Part shown: in pieces, positions 45,640 to 58,639 of the stretch
How the letters are laid out: each line of letters begins with the position of its first letter
How positions within the stretch are numbered: the first letter of the stretch is position 1
Origin: Durusdinium trenchii
Taxonomy: Eukaryota; Sar; Dinophyceae; Suessiales; Symbiodiniaceae
DNA: 64,000 nt
NCBI GenBank assembly: GCA_963970005.1
Contig: CAXAMN010028961.1
Span: forward strand, 328,649 to 392,648
Direction of reading: 5' to 3'
The notes under the pieces: generated by a model
What the model saw: the letters and a program-made list of their open reading frames with translations, nothing else
What the model was told of the DNA's origin: nothing
Databases searched by the model: none
Program-made: the position numbers and the translations under genes

Positions 45640-48600
45640 CCAACCTACGTCCGCGCGTCCGTTGGAGTTCACAGGAGCGTGATGCTGGGGACATTTGGAG
45701 CCCCACGCTCGGCACGAAGTACGCAGAGACTTGCCATTAAAGAACAACGTGGGGATGCCTCAAATCCTGAAGCCTCCACCATGTAGCGAACGACCTCCCA
45801 GGCAAGTCAGCCAAGGTATCCTGGCCTTTACCCAGCCATGTGTCTCCTTCTTCCCCACCTATTTCTGAAATACCGCAGGGATGAAGGCCAAATATGGCCG
45901 GACCAAGCAGGCGGCTAGTCATCCTCAGTATGCTTCGACTTGACTCGCAACCTAGTCCCACAAGACCTGCATCGACGCCTTGTCGAACAGGATGAACATG
46001 GCAGAACGAAGGAGCATGCTGTAATCCGCAATGTAGATCACATAGGGCAAGTGGTTACTAGATTTCTGCCAGAGTGGGTTTGTTCAGATTTCCAGTGTCC
46101 GTCCGTTTTGACAGGAGTTCCACGCTTTTGTTTCACACAACTACTTGGAACTTGAACAAACCATGAACAAACCGTGCATTTGTTTGCCTTTTGGGTTCGT
46201 ATCAGGCGAACACACCACCCCAGTCACCCCAAGCAGATATTTCTGTGTGCGCGTTTGGGGTGGTATTCCAGGTAGTGCCAATGTTTTCGACAGCATTTCA
46301 GAACCATCACCAAAGATTCATGCCCAGCGATGCATGAATGACTACTGCTTTTTCAGGCATGCAAACTTTCCCAAGCAGTTTGATACTGCTCATCTTTTGT
46401 GGAAATGGATGAAAATGGTTTCCACCGGACCAAAACCCACTGAGACACTGAGACTCATGGAAATGCTAGTCATATCAGATCATGTGTTCAACTGCGGTAT
46501 GGGTATGGCCGGCAACCTTCCTTGAATCGAGTCCTTAACGAAGTGAGGAGATGCAACTGGGAGACGTTGGGATGCTGGTGCGCGGCATCGTCGACCGGGG
46601 CTTCCTGGTGGATGCTTTGCTGAGTTAGAAGAGGGAAGAGGGGGGAAGGAAAAGAGCACGAGCACAAGCTACCTCAAACTATTCCTTCTCCTGTGATTGC
46701 TGAAAATTCTCGCTAATGGAATTTCTCCACAGGAGCGGACGATCTATATGGAACATGTCCTCTTCTCCCATTCCTTCTGAATTAAGGCCCGATCCCAGAT
46801 TTGGTAAACTATCTTGGATCAACAATCCTGCCATGCTCTGACTCTCACGTACTAGTAATATATTGATGTCACCTTCAGTCTCACGTCTCCTTTTGGTTGT
46901 CAACGCTGTTCGTCGATGAGTTCCGTTGGTCCTGGGCCCACCACCGACGCGTCCGTCCGCGTCAGGACTTGCAGGAACTGACGCAAGAGGATTTCAAGCT
47001 GGATCGGCCTTCCTTGGAAGAGGATGCCCAGATATTGATGCTTGGGAAGGCATTGGTTGAATGTTGAATATGGGGTGAGGTTGACAGATGTTTAGGTAGA
47101 TGTGAGTCGGCTGTCACCAAGTTTGCTGCGGCCTTGATGTATGAAGAAATGATGCAACCCGTGGTAGCCCCCAAAACTCAAGCTGCATGAGCCCGCAAAT
47201 GGCATTGGTTTACGCAGTATGTGAGTCATTCACGTTTGAAAACACAATTCTTCGTGGAATATCTCCAAGAAGCTAGGTGTTTGCACTGGCCCTTTGTTAA
47301 GATTTTTTTTTGGATATGGAGCACAATCACAGGCAATGGTTGGTTGGCCATGGACCCTGCCCACCTCACAGCTTTTCTCCGCAAACCTGCGCTCGAAATG
47401 GATGCGCGGAATTTGCGCTGAAATCCAAGTTTCCTGGTGCCTCGTTAGAGGAGTTTCGAGGCGATCCATCCCATGTCTGAGTTTCTATTCATGCCTGAGG
47501 GTATCAATCAGATACATCAGGTACCTGAGTGTGTATGTTCACTATGCATTGGTATGTGCGAATGGTCCATAACTCCTATCTTGGTGTTGCATCCTCGTGC
47601 GATTGGACGGAGGATGGGTCGCTTGGCGGGGTTGCTGCAGCGCATCAAAGAGGTGGCCGACTGCCCAGGCAGAGTCAGAGAGTTTTCGCTAACTTTTCTT
47701 CCATGATTCCAACAGTTTGGGGATCCGAATTGCTGGGATCGGATGGCCCATCGCATATACTGTACTTGTGTGCCGTTTGGTATTGGCCATGACTGATGAG
47801 ATGTGACCATTTGGAGAGGAAGTCGGCCCGATGGATCGGACGTCAGGGTCGATCACCCAGAAGGACACCCTACCTTTAAGCAGACATCCAAAGACCTAAA
47901 GACCTACTGTCAATCAGCTCATGCCAATGAGGTGCCCCTTAGCCTTGTGCCTCAGATCTTCTTTTTCCTCCAGGTCATGTCCCAAAGCATGCTAGCATGC
48001 TGTCCCCAGACCTACCAAGCAGCCTGAACCCTCGATGTGCAGGCTGTGTGGGCAGAGTCTTGTACCTGCAGTGCCTGGGATGAATTCAGCTGATGCCCTG
48101 ACTTGATGAAACACTGGAACCCCCCAAAACAATCCCCCCAGACCAACCTCGTTCTTCCGCAACCCCCACATCAGGAAGTTGCATGGAATTTGCTAGGACC
48201 CCTGCGGCATGGCTGGGGAATCATCAGCGAAGATAGTGGAGATCCCTGGAGCTGCAGTAGGGCAGTAGGAAAGAATGTGGGCATGTGACATGTGCTGTTT
48301 GGCAGCAAGAAGTGGCCCCTTGGCCTTCCCACTTGACAAACAGAGCTGAACCTCCGTTTGTTTGTGTTGAGTAAAGCTGTAAAAAGCACATGTGGTCAAA
48401 ATTGTAGAGGTCCCGCTGAAATATGATCTTAGATGATGGTGTATATGTGACACCTCGTCAGCCACAAGCAATCTGATGCATCGAGCCCCTGGGCCGTCAG
48501 ATCGTTTAGATGACAAACGCCGCCAGACGAAGGGACGAGCTGGTCCGGCGAACTCGCCGGAAGGCCGAGCTCGCTCGGTTCCTGCGGCCCGAGAGGTACT

Positions 48601-49530
48601 GCGATGCGGAAATCCGGGTGATTTCGCCCTGGACGGATGAGGAGCTGAAAGAGCTGGAGACCTTCCGGGACGTCACTGACAAGGCGAGACCTTGAGTGCG
48701 GCGTGGAGTCACTGCTCGGTCAGAGATAACTCTACTCTTTGACTGTCCTCAGGTGTGCTCTTAGACCCTTGGTCCTTTTAGTTTATAGCATTGCTTCCTA
48801 AGCCACTAAGGCGTTTTTTGTTTAAACTGCCCTTAGTAAAGGACCTATGGACTGCCAAGAGCCCAGTGGTAGTGTGTTTTCTGTTTTGCTGTTTTGGACT
48901 CATCCCTTCAAGAACTCCTTCGACCTTTTGTTCAACAACTGCGATCGAAGGGGTGTTCTTTTTCTGATTCTCAATGTCGTCATTGAATTCCACGGAGTCT
49001 TTTCTGAAAAAATGAAGCGACCACACTTTGCAACGGGACCTGTTCACAATATCAAGTGTAATGTCGACTCAACTTGGAGAATAGCTTGCAATCACCCAAC
49101 AGAGATGATCTTAAGGGAAACTCCTCAGTTGGAGATCATGAGTCTAGCCTTCAACGGCCGCAAGTCTACAACTTACTGTACTGCATGCATATCTTTTATA
49201 TATAAGTGTTCACGGGCACTTTTTTGGGGGGGGGTTGGAGTGGCCCTCCTGGTGGTTGCATTCAGTATGACCTGCATGACCACCTCCAACTCCTGCAAAA
49301 AGAGACAGGATCATGCAATGCGTAAAAAAACATGCCTGCAATGTTTGGACGGCTGTACTTGTTTGATATAGTTTCCTTTGTTTTTATCTGGGTATGTCTA
49401 GCCCAGCCACACCTGGTCTTGGAGATCACTTAATACCATTGGAGCCCGACGGAGCCACATGGAGCCGTCGCCGGCAGAGCCGTTGCTCCTCCAGGAGGTG
49501 GAGGAGCTGGTCTTCGGGCCAGAAGCCTGA
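45640..49530 (+). CDS. Multi-exon gene of unknown function
   Basis: Candidate exons: 45640-45732 (RPRVRWSSQERDAGDIWSPT), 45956-46020 (SHKTCIDALSNRMNMAERRS), 46548-46623 (MQLGDVGMLVRGIVDRGFLV), 46879-47055 (SFWLSTLFVDEFRW, then RPRQDLQELTQEDFKLDRPS), about 47587-47673 (GRRMGRLAGLLQRIKEVADC), 48510-48680 (RRRDELVRRTRRKAELARFL, then SPWTDEELKELETFRDVTD) and a terminal exon 49425-49530 (HMEPSPAEPLLLQEVEELVF, TGA). All have strong GC3 and AG acceptors, but several junction phases do not match, so exons are missing or two genes are merged. The 46879 exon loosely resembles the segment before the first membrane domain of ABCC-type transporters; this is a weak impression. The 48510 segment is a very basic helix with an ATG directly after TTTAG, and could be the start of its own short gene (MTNAARRRD to a TGA at 48695). 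Confidence 0.4.
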
Positions 49531-50623
49531 GTCTGAGACATGAAAGAGCCAGTGGCAACCTGAAAGTGTTCCAAACGCTCCAGCATGCATTCTGTGTGGA
49601 ATATGGATGAATTATGGCTGCTTCATGACTTTATTTTCAGTGCTGCAAGCTGCAAACGTGCAAAAGTAGGTAGGTGGTTGGCCGAAAAGACTTGCTCTTG
49701 GGACCTGTTGTGATGCTCACGGCAGCCCTGCCTAGAGCGCTGCACCTGTGCTGCACTCGACGATCAGCATTGAGAAAAGACGGAAGGGGAGGGCCTGTCG
49801 CGGCTGGCACGTGTCCCTCCAGAGCTTGTTGAAGTTCGGCACCCCTTAAAGCGGATCTGTTTATATTCATCAATTTTTTGGACGAAGGGTGCTAGAAAGA
49901 GCTGACCCACATCATATGTTCAGATCCATTGTTTGTTTAAGCGACATTGCTGCCAGGCACCACCACCATTGCTGCCGTACAAATATTGCATTGGAGAATT
50001 GCAGGGGTGTGATTTGCATGAACTGGAAAGTACCAGATGAATCAGATTGCTGGGGGATATGCGCCGGTGTGCAAGACCCGCAAGGTAAAACCTTTCTGTC
50101 CACTTGACCCTCTTGATCCCTCTTGCATACAATTCAGGAATGGTCGTGGAATTGACGATGTTCTTGCCTTTGGGTAAGTGTAAAAAAACAGCTGCAGTTC
50201 CCCAAGGCAGCTGATCACCATGGCGTCGAAGATCTCCCAGCGATGTGCTATGCTCCGATGAAGAAAAATAGGCTCTGAGCACTGAAGCACAAGACGTGGC
50301 CACGAGGCGTGCTACTCAAGTCTTCACGGCCAGAGATACATGACATGTCACAGCCTTCCTCATGCCAATATGCCAACGAGCGCCACAAGGCCACCTGGAC
50401 CCAACGGCTTCCACCCAAGAAGCCACCACAAGGTACAATATCAGCATGTCACTTCACAAACTTCGCACACAGCCTATTGATGCCTTTCCCCTTCCTCCAC
50501 TCTCCCACCAGCCTGCCCACGAAATCCAGTTTCTCACCTCCACCCCTCCGCACCCCTCCGCACCGCTCCGCCCTCCACCCTGCGCGCTCTAGCCGGGAGC
50601 CCGGCTAAGCCCACCGCGCCGCC

Positions 50624-53600
50624 ATGGACGCCGTGGGGCGCGCCCTCTTCAGCGGCCACGCCCTGACGGCGGCGCAGACCTTCGTCGCCGGCGTGTCGCG
50701 GCCCAAGAAGAAGCGCCTTGGAGGGATGGAGGTGAGAGGAGAGGAGAGGTGTGCACCACACATGGTGGAGATCAGAATGGCAGAATGTCACAAACACTCC
50801 ATGGGATTGGCTGGTGTTGATCCATGGTCTTTTTGGGGTTCACCTTCAGGATAGTGATGATTTGCTCTTTGGAAAACTCATGTTCGCTTGGAACTTGGAA
50901 CGTATTGAACTACAGCCAGCTTCTCTTGCCCAAGTCGAACTTCGTTATGTGCCCCCATTACTCTAAATCGTTGGGCTTCTCAGCGCGTCTGGGAGGGTTT
51001 TTCCACGTGGTGTGGCCTCCTAAGGTCTAAGGTCATGAGCTGAGGAATCTTCCCCCATACCTTTCCTCATGGCAGCCGAACAGAATCCCTTTATTGAGGA
51101 ACCTCACTGGTCTTCGAGGTCCCTTCTCCACTTTGGTTGAAGGGTTCTCCAAGACTGACCGTGAACTTGGCCACGGCACGAGTGGACGTTGTGCTCTAAC
51201 TCTAGGTCCGCACAGTCTTCGCAGTAGGCCTCACGGTTGGTGCCTAGGCGAGAGCTCACCAGCGACCTGGGGCGCAAGGACTTCGGCTTTGCACATGAGG
51301 AGCTGCTCGGTCTTTGAGTGCGCCTCACACATGAAAAAGCATCCAAATTACCTTATCCTACCTGTCCTGCAAACGAATCCTTCTTGGTTTAATGCACCTG
51401 TTTGAGGCACAAATGGTTTCCACTTGATGGGTGAGAGTGGGGGAGTGGTCAAGTGGTCGACGGGAAGTTTGGGTCAAGTGGTCGAGACCCTGGAGTTGGA
51501 CACGGGGCGGTCCGCCAAGCTTCCGAACCTCGGTGCAGCGAACCTCGGTGCAGCTGAGGTGCGAAGACGTTCCACAGGGATTGGTAAATGGTGGCGGTGT
51601 CAGATACTGGCATTTGTATGTTCAACCTTTACTAAGCATTTGTATGTTACTAGCATTTGTATGTTCAGATACTAGCATTTGGTGATTGAACCCAGTCAGT
51701 GATATCTTTACCAAGCGTGTTGACACCACCAACCAGATCCCTGGTTGGGCCTTGTTTGATGCCATGGAGCTTCAGGTGGGTGCAGTGACATCCGGTAACA
51801 TCCCGATTCTTTTAAAGGCCGGTTCTCTCAAAAATTCTTTTCCTGCAAAAAGAGCTTCAATGCTAGTTGTTGTCAACAGTTGAAGGTCTAGGCATGCCAT
51901 CCCCATGCGTTACCCCACCCAGACGGCCCAGGGATGTCGAGTGAAGAAAGTCTAGACATGTCCAGCCTGTCCAGCTCGCTCGGTCGCTGGTACTGGGAGC
52001 CAAAACGGCTGAGGTTTGATGATGAGTCCGGCTTCTATGACGCCTGGGCTGAGTTGAACGCCGGAAGACTCCGGATGGAGTTCCCATTTTCTCTCCCTGC
52101 CATGTAGAGTCTGGAACTCTTCTGACTATTCTTGGTTGAAGCCTCGCTTTGGATTCTGGGGGCTCCTCTCGCTTCCTTGGTGACTTCCCCTTGCTGCAAC
52201 CAGTGAAGCAATTGTTGGGTTCATGCTCCCTTGATAGGAGTCCTGATCAGCGAGCTCATCAAGATTCCATTGTGCAGGCATGTATATACCACTAAGCATC
52301 ACTAAGCATAGGTCACTGATGATGCACAAAACGCCTAAGAGCCTAAGCCAAGAGATAGTAAGCATGCAGCTACTTTATTGGTATCGAGGACTTGCTAGAA
52401 GTGACCCATTCTTTTTTAGTAGCATGCACTTCCTTTTGACTATCGTGGCGCACCCTCTTCAGATCCCAGTTCTGAGAAGAAAGGAAACTCCCCTCACTGG
52501 AGCTTTGTTGACTCCATTCCTTCAGGATGGCCGTCCTTTCATGCCTTGGGTCATCAGACCTGCGTTAGACAGATACACAACTCTTTCCCTTCTCAGCGTT
52601 GTTCATGCTTGTGCCGACCTCACCGCGTTGGTTCCTCGAGATTCGGACGGTGAGATCGCACCCTTCTCCTTCGAACCGCCCCGGAATGGATCCGATGCAC
52701 CTGAGGAAGGCACGTTCAAGGTGAGGATGCGCAACGGCGTGGGACACCTCCTTGAGGCCAACTCCGGTGCCAGCTACAGCGGCCAGTGTCTGGGCGAACT
52801 GGAGAGTCCGAGTGTCCTGGTCGAGTTCGGCCTTCTTCTTCTCAGAACAGGGGACCACTGCAAGTAGTGCACCCTTCTTGGTATTTTGTGTGCGTGTGTG
52901 TGTTGGAAGATGTATGGGAATCTATTTAGCTTAGTTGTGCTTGGAGAGCTTGGATGCCTGGAGCAACCTTTGCGTGCAAAAGAGATGCCATCATAGTATA
53001 GGTCAAAGGACATGTTTTTTGGGGAGCTGCAAGACCTGGTGCAACAGGACCCAATACAGGTACAGAATTGACTAAACTCCTTACAGCACGCTCTCTTGCT
53101 CAACGCTTGGCATTGCAACGTTGATGAATGGGGTTACTCTTGGATGCCTGCAACATCCTGCAACTTGCAAATTTTGACAAACAAGTCTATGGCATAAATT
53201 TGGGGAAATGGAGCATTTGCAGCATATTGACCACCACAAACACCTCAGCTCGACCAGGCTGCTTTTTGGAGCCCAATCCTTGCCAGAAAGCCTGAGAAGA
53301 TTATTTATCCCAGTGATTCCCAGTGTATGCATTTGTTGTCCAAGTCTACCTCTCCTGGACGCCCTATCCTGGACACCCTATCATAGCATATCTCAAGCAT
53401 ATCTCATTTTTTCTTAAATAACCATCTATCTCGTTTTTTGTCCAGTGTGGCATGTTATTCTTTCCTGCGCTTTGAACATGTTGCACGTTATTTTTGGAAT
53501 CGGGTGGCCAAAAGGCGCATCGAACTTGTGCAATGCCCATGGCAAAAATATGCGCGATCGTCTTGCAGTTCTTGAAGTCATGAGTAAAGTACAAGAAGCA

Positions 53601-56553
53601 ACTCAATTCACCTAACATGCTGTAGGTCAAATCATGCTGGTACTCGGTTGGCATGCAACAATGAAACGACAAACGTCGTGAGCAACTTCTACATGAAAGT
53701 TCCTCGTCCCACCAGCTCAATATGGTATTGCTAATCGGTGCGGACTACTGTTTGTCCAGCTGGAAGCCCAGGTTCCTGCATGAAAGGAGACACCGGCACG
53801 GCGTCCAGAAATATTCAGACAGCACCTCGGCCACTGGATTGGGAGATCGCCTTTAAACGCGGTTTGGCCACTAGTCGTGGAAGTGGTTCACATGTTTTGC
53901 TGTTGGTAACGTGTTAGACCTTGCCACATGCCAAAATGAATCCATTTTACTCTTTGTAAGTTTTTCGTCCCTGGCCGAGTCTGGTCTTTTTTTGAAATAC
54001 TCAGATGAGCATCGCCTTGACCAAGGCAGCAAATTAGGCGAACAACACGGCTTTCTTGGAAGACGTGATTTGCCTATGAACGGGGCCATGTCACATGTCT
54101 ACTTTGCCTGCTAGCTTGTTCAGAAGCATCCCTAGGATGAAAACATCCATATGCACAACAGCTGCCAGGACCCTCTTAAAAGTCGACATTGAGTCTTGTC
54201 CAATGTTGTCCAATGAGGAACTTCAGGATGATAACATGTACCTGAATATCATGCAGTGGTGAATGAGCCCCTCTTACACTTATTTGACATAGACTGTTCA
54301 AACCACCGTCCCAGGTTCCTACGACGGATTCTGGTCTCACGGGGAGAAGCACGGCCAGGGACTGTTTCAGTCCAGCACAGGCGCGGCGCTGCGGTGTCGC
54401 GGCGCGGGTCACGGATGGGCGACTGGTCCCCTGAAGGCCTGGTAAAGGGATAAACACAAAAGCTAATGTATACAGAGCCTTGTAGAAGTGGTGCTGGAAT
54501 ATGTCTTGGGGAAGTTATTGAACCCTTCTCCAATTTCGTAGGAGCCTGATTTGGTGCCAATTGTGCCAATTGTTTGGGCGTAGAGTGGCTTGAAAAAAGT
54601 GACGATGCTGGCAATCGACTTACCTTGGACATGTGGGGATTTGAGATCTTCAATTCTCCGTTGAAGATGCTGGCATTCAAAAGTGCTGGCATTGATTGTC
54701 AAGCAGACGGGAAAGGCAAGGCTGTCAGAGGGAGTGAGTGGTTGTGACCTATAATGAGGGATATGATGCCTATAATTACAGTATGTGCCTGGCTACTTTT
54801 GTCTATAGGTGTCTTATTGTCTTTCACGTGCCAACACTTCTGTGAAGGGGCCGCCAGCTAGCAACTCATTTTAGTTTGTGGGTGGAAGATTTCAATGTGC
54901 TCACTATGATGAAGACCATCTTTCCAATACGTTGTTTGCTCAGGAATTGATACATGTGTGGGGGTCATCTTGGTGTACACGCCTTCGTTGCATAATGCAT
55001 GTTTTTCTTCGGGGAGGTGGCGGAGGTGGCCTGCCAGGTGGGGTACGGTATGGTCAGGCACCTATGATGGGAAATGGGAGGAAAGCCTGAAGCATGGTGC
55101 GGGGAAGCAGCTCTACAAGAATGGCGATGAATATCACGGTACGTGGTACCAAGGCTACCCGGCACAGTGGACGGGGTGATGGGGCGAAGATCTTATGTAG
55201 GAATGGACCCGAGGCAAACCATCCACTTTCCCGCACTGGGGTGACCGGTAGGACGCCCAAAACATCCAAAAGCCATGAGCACCTAAAATGCAGCAGAAAC
55301 ATCATTCAGTTCTAGCTTCAGAATCACAGAAGCCTAGCTTTGCCCATATGGCTGTCATATTTGGACTTCTTCTGAAAGGCTTCGGAGTAAAAATTCGGCT
55401 GAACGGCTATTTGCGCAGCCATTGGATTTGAAACGAACATAGTTCATGCCCGATCTGACCGAGGGATCCGATTTTGGCCTTTCGAAGGTTTTCCCGGGAG
55501 ACCGAGCTGGGAACAAACCAGCTGGGAACGCGTTTGTTCAGGTTTCACATCTTAAGGTGCTTGCAGCGTAGATTTGTGCGATATAGTCGTAGATGTGTGT
55601 TTGAATATGGCTGACAAAAGCCATGTTCAACGCCCGTCCATCGACGTTTGTTCTATCCTTCCTATAAGGCCAATGCAGCGGCAAGGGGGTTTACTATCAC
55701 GCCAACGGTGCAGAGTTCCATGGCGCGTGGGCGGCTGGCAAGCGCCACGGCGGTGGGATGTACTTCGGTCCTAAGGGGCAGAAGGCACGAGGGAGGGATG
55801 GAAAGTCGATCTGAAGATGAGTTTTCAGAGGGAAGGAGTGGAGGTGGAGAGAGACAGATTGAGGCGAAGTGGGTTGGGTGGAGAGTGCCAGGTGCTGCGT
55901 TTCGGGGTCGCAGATGGTGAGGTGAGGCATTGATCCATTCTTGGCGAAGCTGAAGCATCGAAAGCGACCGCACCCGACAGTGATCGTGAGGATTTGCCGT
56001 GGAAGGTTGAAGCACCCTGGCAAGTGGAAACCACCAAGTAACCTGCAAAGCAACCGGCGCTCTAATTGCCATCCAGCTATTGCCCCTTGAAATGTCCTTA
56101 CTAAAACATACTTAAACCCTAAACATCCTTAAACCATAAACCCCATCATAAACCCCAAGATGCCCGGCTTTCCCACCATGCCATCGGCCAGGAGCACCAT
56201 ATCTACCAGTTCGGCGTCCTGATGGAGCGACGGATCTTGCTTCCGGGCTCCAAGCCGCCCCGGGGCCACCGGGTCATCCAGCCGATGCACACCGACCAGA
56301 CCCTGAAGACGCAAGCGCACATCGTTCCGCGGCAGACGAACGTTGGACCGTTTGGACCGTTCGGGCGAGCGGTTGTCACCTGGGGTGAGACATGAGGCGG
56401 ATGACCCGGTCTTCCGTGGCTTTTAGAGGTGAGAAATGGCACCCCTGTGGATGTCTTGCAGATGGAGGTCGATATAACCACCCAACTTGGGGGTTCCGCG
56501 CCATCGAACCTCTGAAGCCACTGTACTTGGCCGACTTGAGCCTGTTTGGCTGA
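50624..56553 (+). CDS. MORN-repeat protein, 12 exons, 421 residues
   Basis: Exons: 50624-50731, 50850-50881, 51248-51309, 51479-51532, 51923-52079, 52597-52824, 53772-53821, 54315-54380, 55058-55175, 55679-55784, 56192-56384, 56462-56553. They sum to 1266 bases, keep one frame throughout, start MDAVGRALFSGHALTAAQ and end PLYLADLSLFG-TGA. Nine donors are GT in eight cases and GC at 53822, 54381 and 55785; acceptors are AG. Residues 1-185 are unfamiliar, with an acidic patch and RWYWEPKRLRFDDESGFYDA. MORN units follow from about residue 185 to 325: GVGHLLEANSGASYSGQC, LHERRHRHGVQKY, YDGFWSHGEKHGQGLF, YDGKWEESLKHGAGKQLY, EYHGTWYQG, EFHGAWAAGKRHGGGMYF. A conserved-looking tail follows (HIYQFGVLMERRILLPGSKP). 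MORN hairpins bind membranes or act as scaffolds, often in cilia and cell-division structures of alveolates. Intron 6 could hide a further exon, because the repeat spacing at that joint is irregular. Confidence 0.85.
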
Positions 56554-56843
56554 ACGTCCGCTCGCTCGAACATTTGTTCTTGTGTGCTGCTCGGCTGGCC
56601 CACTAACAAAGAAACTATTTGCCTTTAAGTCTGAAGAGTGACATGGCTGTGGGTCAAAGCTGCCGTGATATTCCCATTGCTCTTTGTATAGCCTTACTGG
56701 CCTTATTTATGTTGTAGTTCGGCTGACGGAGTTTGTCTTGAGACTAGGATGGAGTTGTATTATCATCTACTCTACACCTTTTGTGCACAACATAGCTTTG
56801 CCGTTGTTGTAAATGTGTTCGCCTCTTTGCATTTGCTTTTCAG

Positions 56844-57508
56844 GCTGCCGTTTGGTTCGTCCGTCGACCTGTGCGACCGTCGATGTTTTCGTTTCTGACG
56901 GCCTGCGAGCTTTCGAGGATATGTTGAAGGACACCATGTTTGACTCCATACCCTACATGGGCCATTTGTCAGTGTTGCTTGGACTTGCTGGGCAGATTCT
57001 TCGGTGGGCGGATTTTTTACCCTGATGGCTTCCACTTAGCCTTTTTGGAGGGCCTTGGTGGCCATATGCCAGAGGGCCTGCAAAGCTATTCTTAGCTATT
57101 CCACACTTGGCCAGTCTTGCTGACTGTGGCATGCAGCCAGCAGCACTCTCCCAAAAGAAAGTCCTGGCCTCTTTTCCAGCAATGATCCACCCACCCCCTC
57201 GAAAAGACACATTCTTAGGCCCAATTGAAATATGAGTTGCTTCACCGCGTTCATTTTCTTTTAGTGATGAAATGAAGGTGCTCTTGACCCATCCAAAGGA
57301 ACAGGTGCTTTGCCCGTGTTTTTGACCAATCTGGAGATGGACCGATGGAGCCATCGCAGTGGTTCGGCTCAGGAAAGACTCCACCTTACTGGACCTGAGT
57401 GCCCCTAGCATCCGACGACAGCAAGCGGCGGCCAACGTGGCGGAGATGAAGCGAGCTTCGGCGCTATTGGGCCGAGGTCCCGCCGTGTCCTGCACAGCTT
57501 TGGCATAG
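56844..57508 (+). CDS. Short gene or 3' exons, unknown function
   Basis: An exon starting 56844 after TTTTCAG reads ATVDVFVSDGLRAFEDMLKD, TMFDSIPYMGHLSVLLGLAG, QILR, ending near 57000. A second, about 57333-57508, reads GAIAVVRLRKDSTLLDLSAP, SIRRQQAAANVAEMKRASAL, LGRGPAVSCTALA and TAG, with strong GC3 and a clear helix. The region between them was not resolved; the antisense 180-codon frame over it is considered a shadow. The gene begins less than 300 bases after the MORN stop, which suggests close same-strand packing. No domain is recognised. Confidence 0.4.
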
Positions 57509-57774
57509 ATTCCCGAGAATCAGGAACAGCGGTGTTCAACACTGAAGACTAAGTCAAGCTGAAGCGTTCGAGTCTAGCAAGCCTAGAGCCTAGTGCACCC
57601 CTTTGACCAGGGAGTTCCACCGGTGGTTTCAGAGCGCGTTTATCGCTTTGATCATGCGGGAGCAGTTTCCGCATAGCCATGACCGCCCTTGAAACTGCAC
57701 ACTGCAAGAAATCCTGCACTCCTTCTCACGAGCTCCACGGGTGTTCCGGTTCAACTTCTTGCCACTCACAGTCC

Positions 57775-57842
57775 TTGAGGAAACCTCTATCCTTTTGACC
57801 CAGAGGGCGACCGCTTGGCCGACCAGGAGGAGGAGGAGTGGC
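57775..57842 (+). CDS. Candidate acidic exon
   Basis: After CCTTGAG the frame reads NLYPFDPEGDRLADQEEEEW, LRG, with a possible donor AGG G|GTTTGG. GC3 is strong. The frame stays open to a TGA near 57890 (GLDLLIFASKSGL), so it may instead be a terminal exon. No family is recognised. Confidence 0.35.
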
Positions 57843-58384
57843 TCAGGGGTTTGGATCTGCTTATATTTGCTTCCAAATCGGGGCTGTGAGGGTCCATATA
57901 TGGGATTGTGGCTGCAGGTGGAGAGCCCCACACCACAGTAGCGTGAGTGGATATGTTCATTTTTGGGTTCAGCCAGGGGCTTGTTTTGTGCTTTGCTGTG
58001 TGAACGGTGAACACTTCTCCCCATCCTGGGCCTGTATCGCAATACGGAATATCAGGATGGCGGATTACTATGGATCACGGATTGCTCCCACTACAGACAT
58101 TTTTCGGATTAGCAGGATTATGGATTAGCCAATTAGTTCTGTAGGCGGGCTCATTTTGGTGAGCCCAGTGAAAAGGGTGGGGCATAGTCCTCAAGACTAA
58201 TCAGGGCACAGGCTGCTCGGCGCTTTGTGATGTGTCATTCTTGGCTTTTTACTTTTTGGGAGGGTAGGCCATGGACCGTTTTGGGGAGGCTTTACCTAGC
58301 ACCACCCCAAGCGAATCCCCGCAAGGGAGCTACCGCTTCATTTGCTAGAAAAGGACACTGGGCGCAGAAACATAGATTCTAAGA

Positions 58385-58600
58385 TCAAATCACATGAAGC
58401 ATCCTCATCCCGAAATCTTCCAAATGTCCCGACCCACAATGGATCCGTTGTTTGTTCTCTCTCCCCAAGCTGCTCTGGGTCGGCAGCTGGTCCTGCTTGT
58501 GGCAGGACGAGCAGCTGGATGTTTCACCGCTTTCACCCGCGAACGACGGGGGCACGGAGCTGCCAGGAGCGCTAGACCCGGAGGAGCCTTGAAAGTGCAT
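58385..58600 (-). CDS. Minus-strand ORF, Ser/Cys-rich, unknown
   Basis: A 71-codon frame opens at an ATG (58600) with MHFQGSSGSSAPGSSVPPSF, then GETSSCSSCHKQDQLPTQ and GRENKQRIHCGSG. Third positions are more GC-rich than in the two competing frames. CSSC and a later Cys could bind metal, but no known finger pattern is complete. It is isolated from other minus-strand genes. Confidence 0.25.
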   Translation of the reverse strand: MHFQGSSGSSAPGSSVPPSFAGESGETSSCSSCHKQDQLPTQSSLGRENKQRIHCGSGHLEDFGMRMLHVI

Positions 58601-58639
58601 CTCTCCAGATGGGATTTCTTGGTTTGGCTGAAGACTTGA

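Noticed and set aside
46145..46525. 126-codon plus-strand ORF starting MELEQTMNKP
   Set aside because: There is no codon bias and no acceptor or donor evidence; it lies between better exons of the neighbouring model.
48847..49371. 174-codon plus-strand ORF starting MDCQEPSGS
   Set aside because: Third positions are not GC-rich and the translation changes character along its length, and it overlaps an equally open minus frame, so chance openness is the simpler reading.
51990..52015. GGGAGCCAAAACGGCTGAGG, similar to the reverse complement of the spliced leader
   Set aside because: It lies inside the coding exon of the MORN gene (WEPKRL), which explains it fully; chance resemblance is more likely.
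56953..57495. 180-codon minus-strand ORF
   Set aside because: It overlaps two plus-strand islands with better third-position bias and a natural stop, and its own composition is not codon-biased in the middle.
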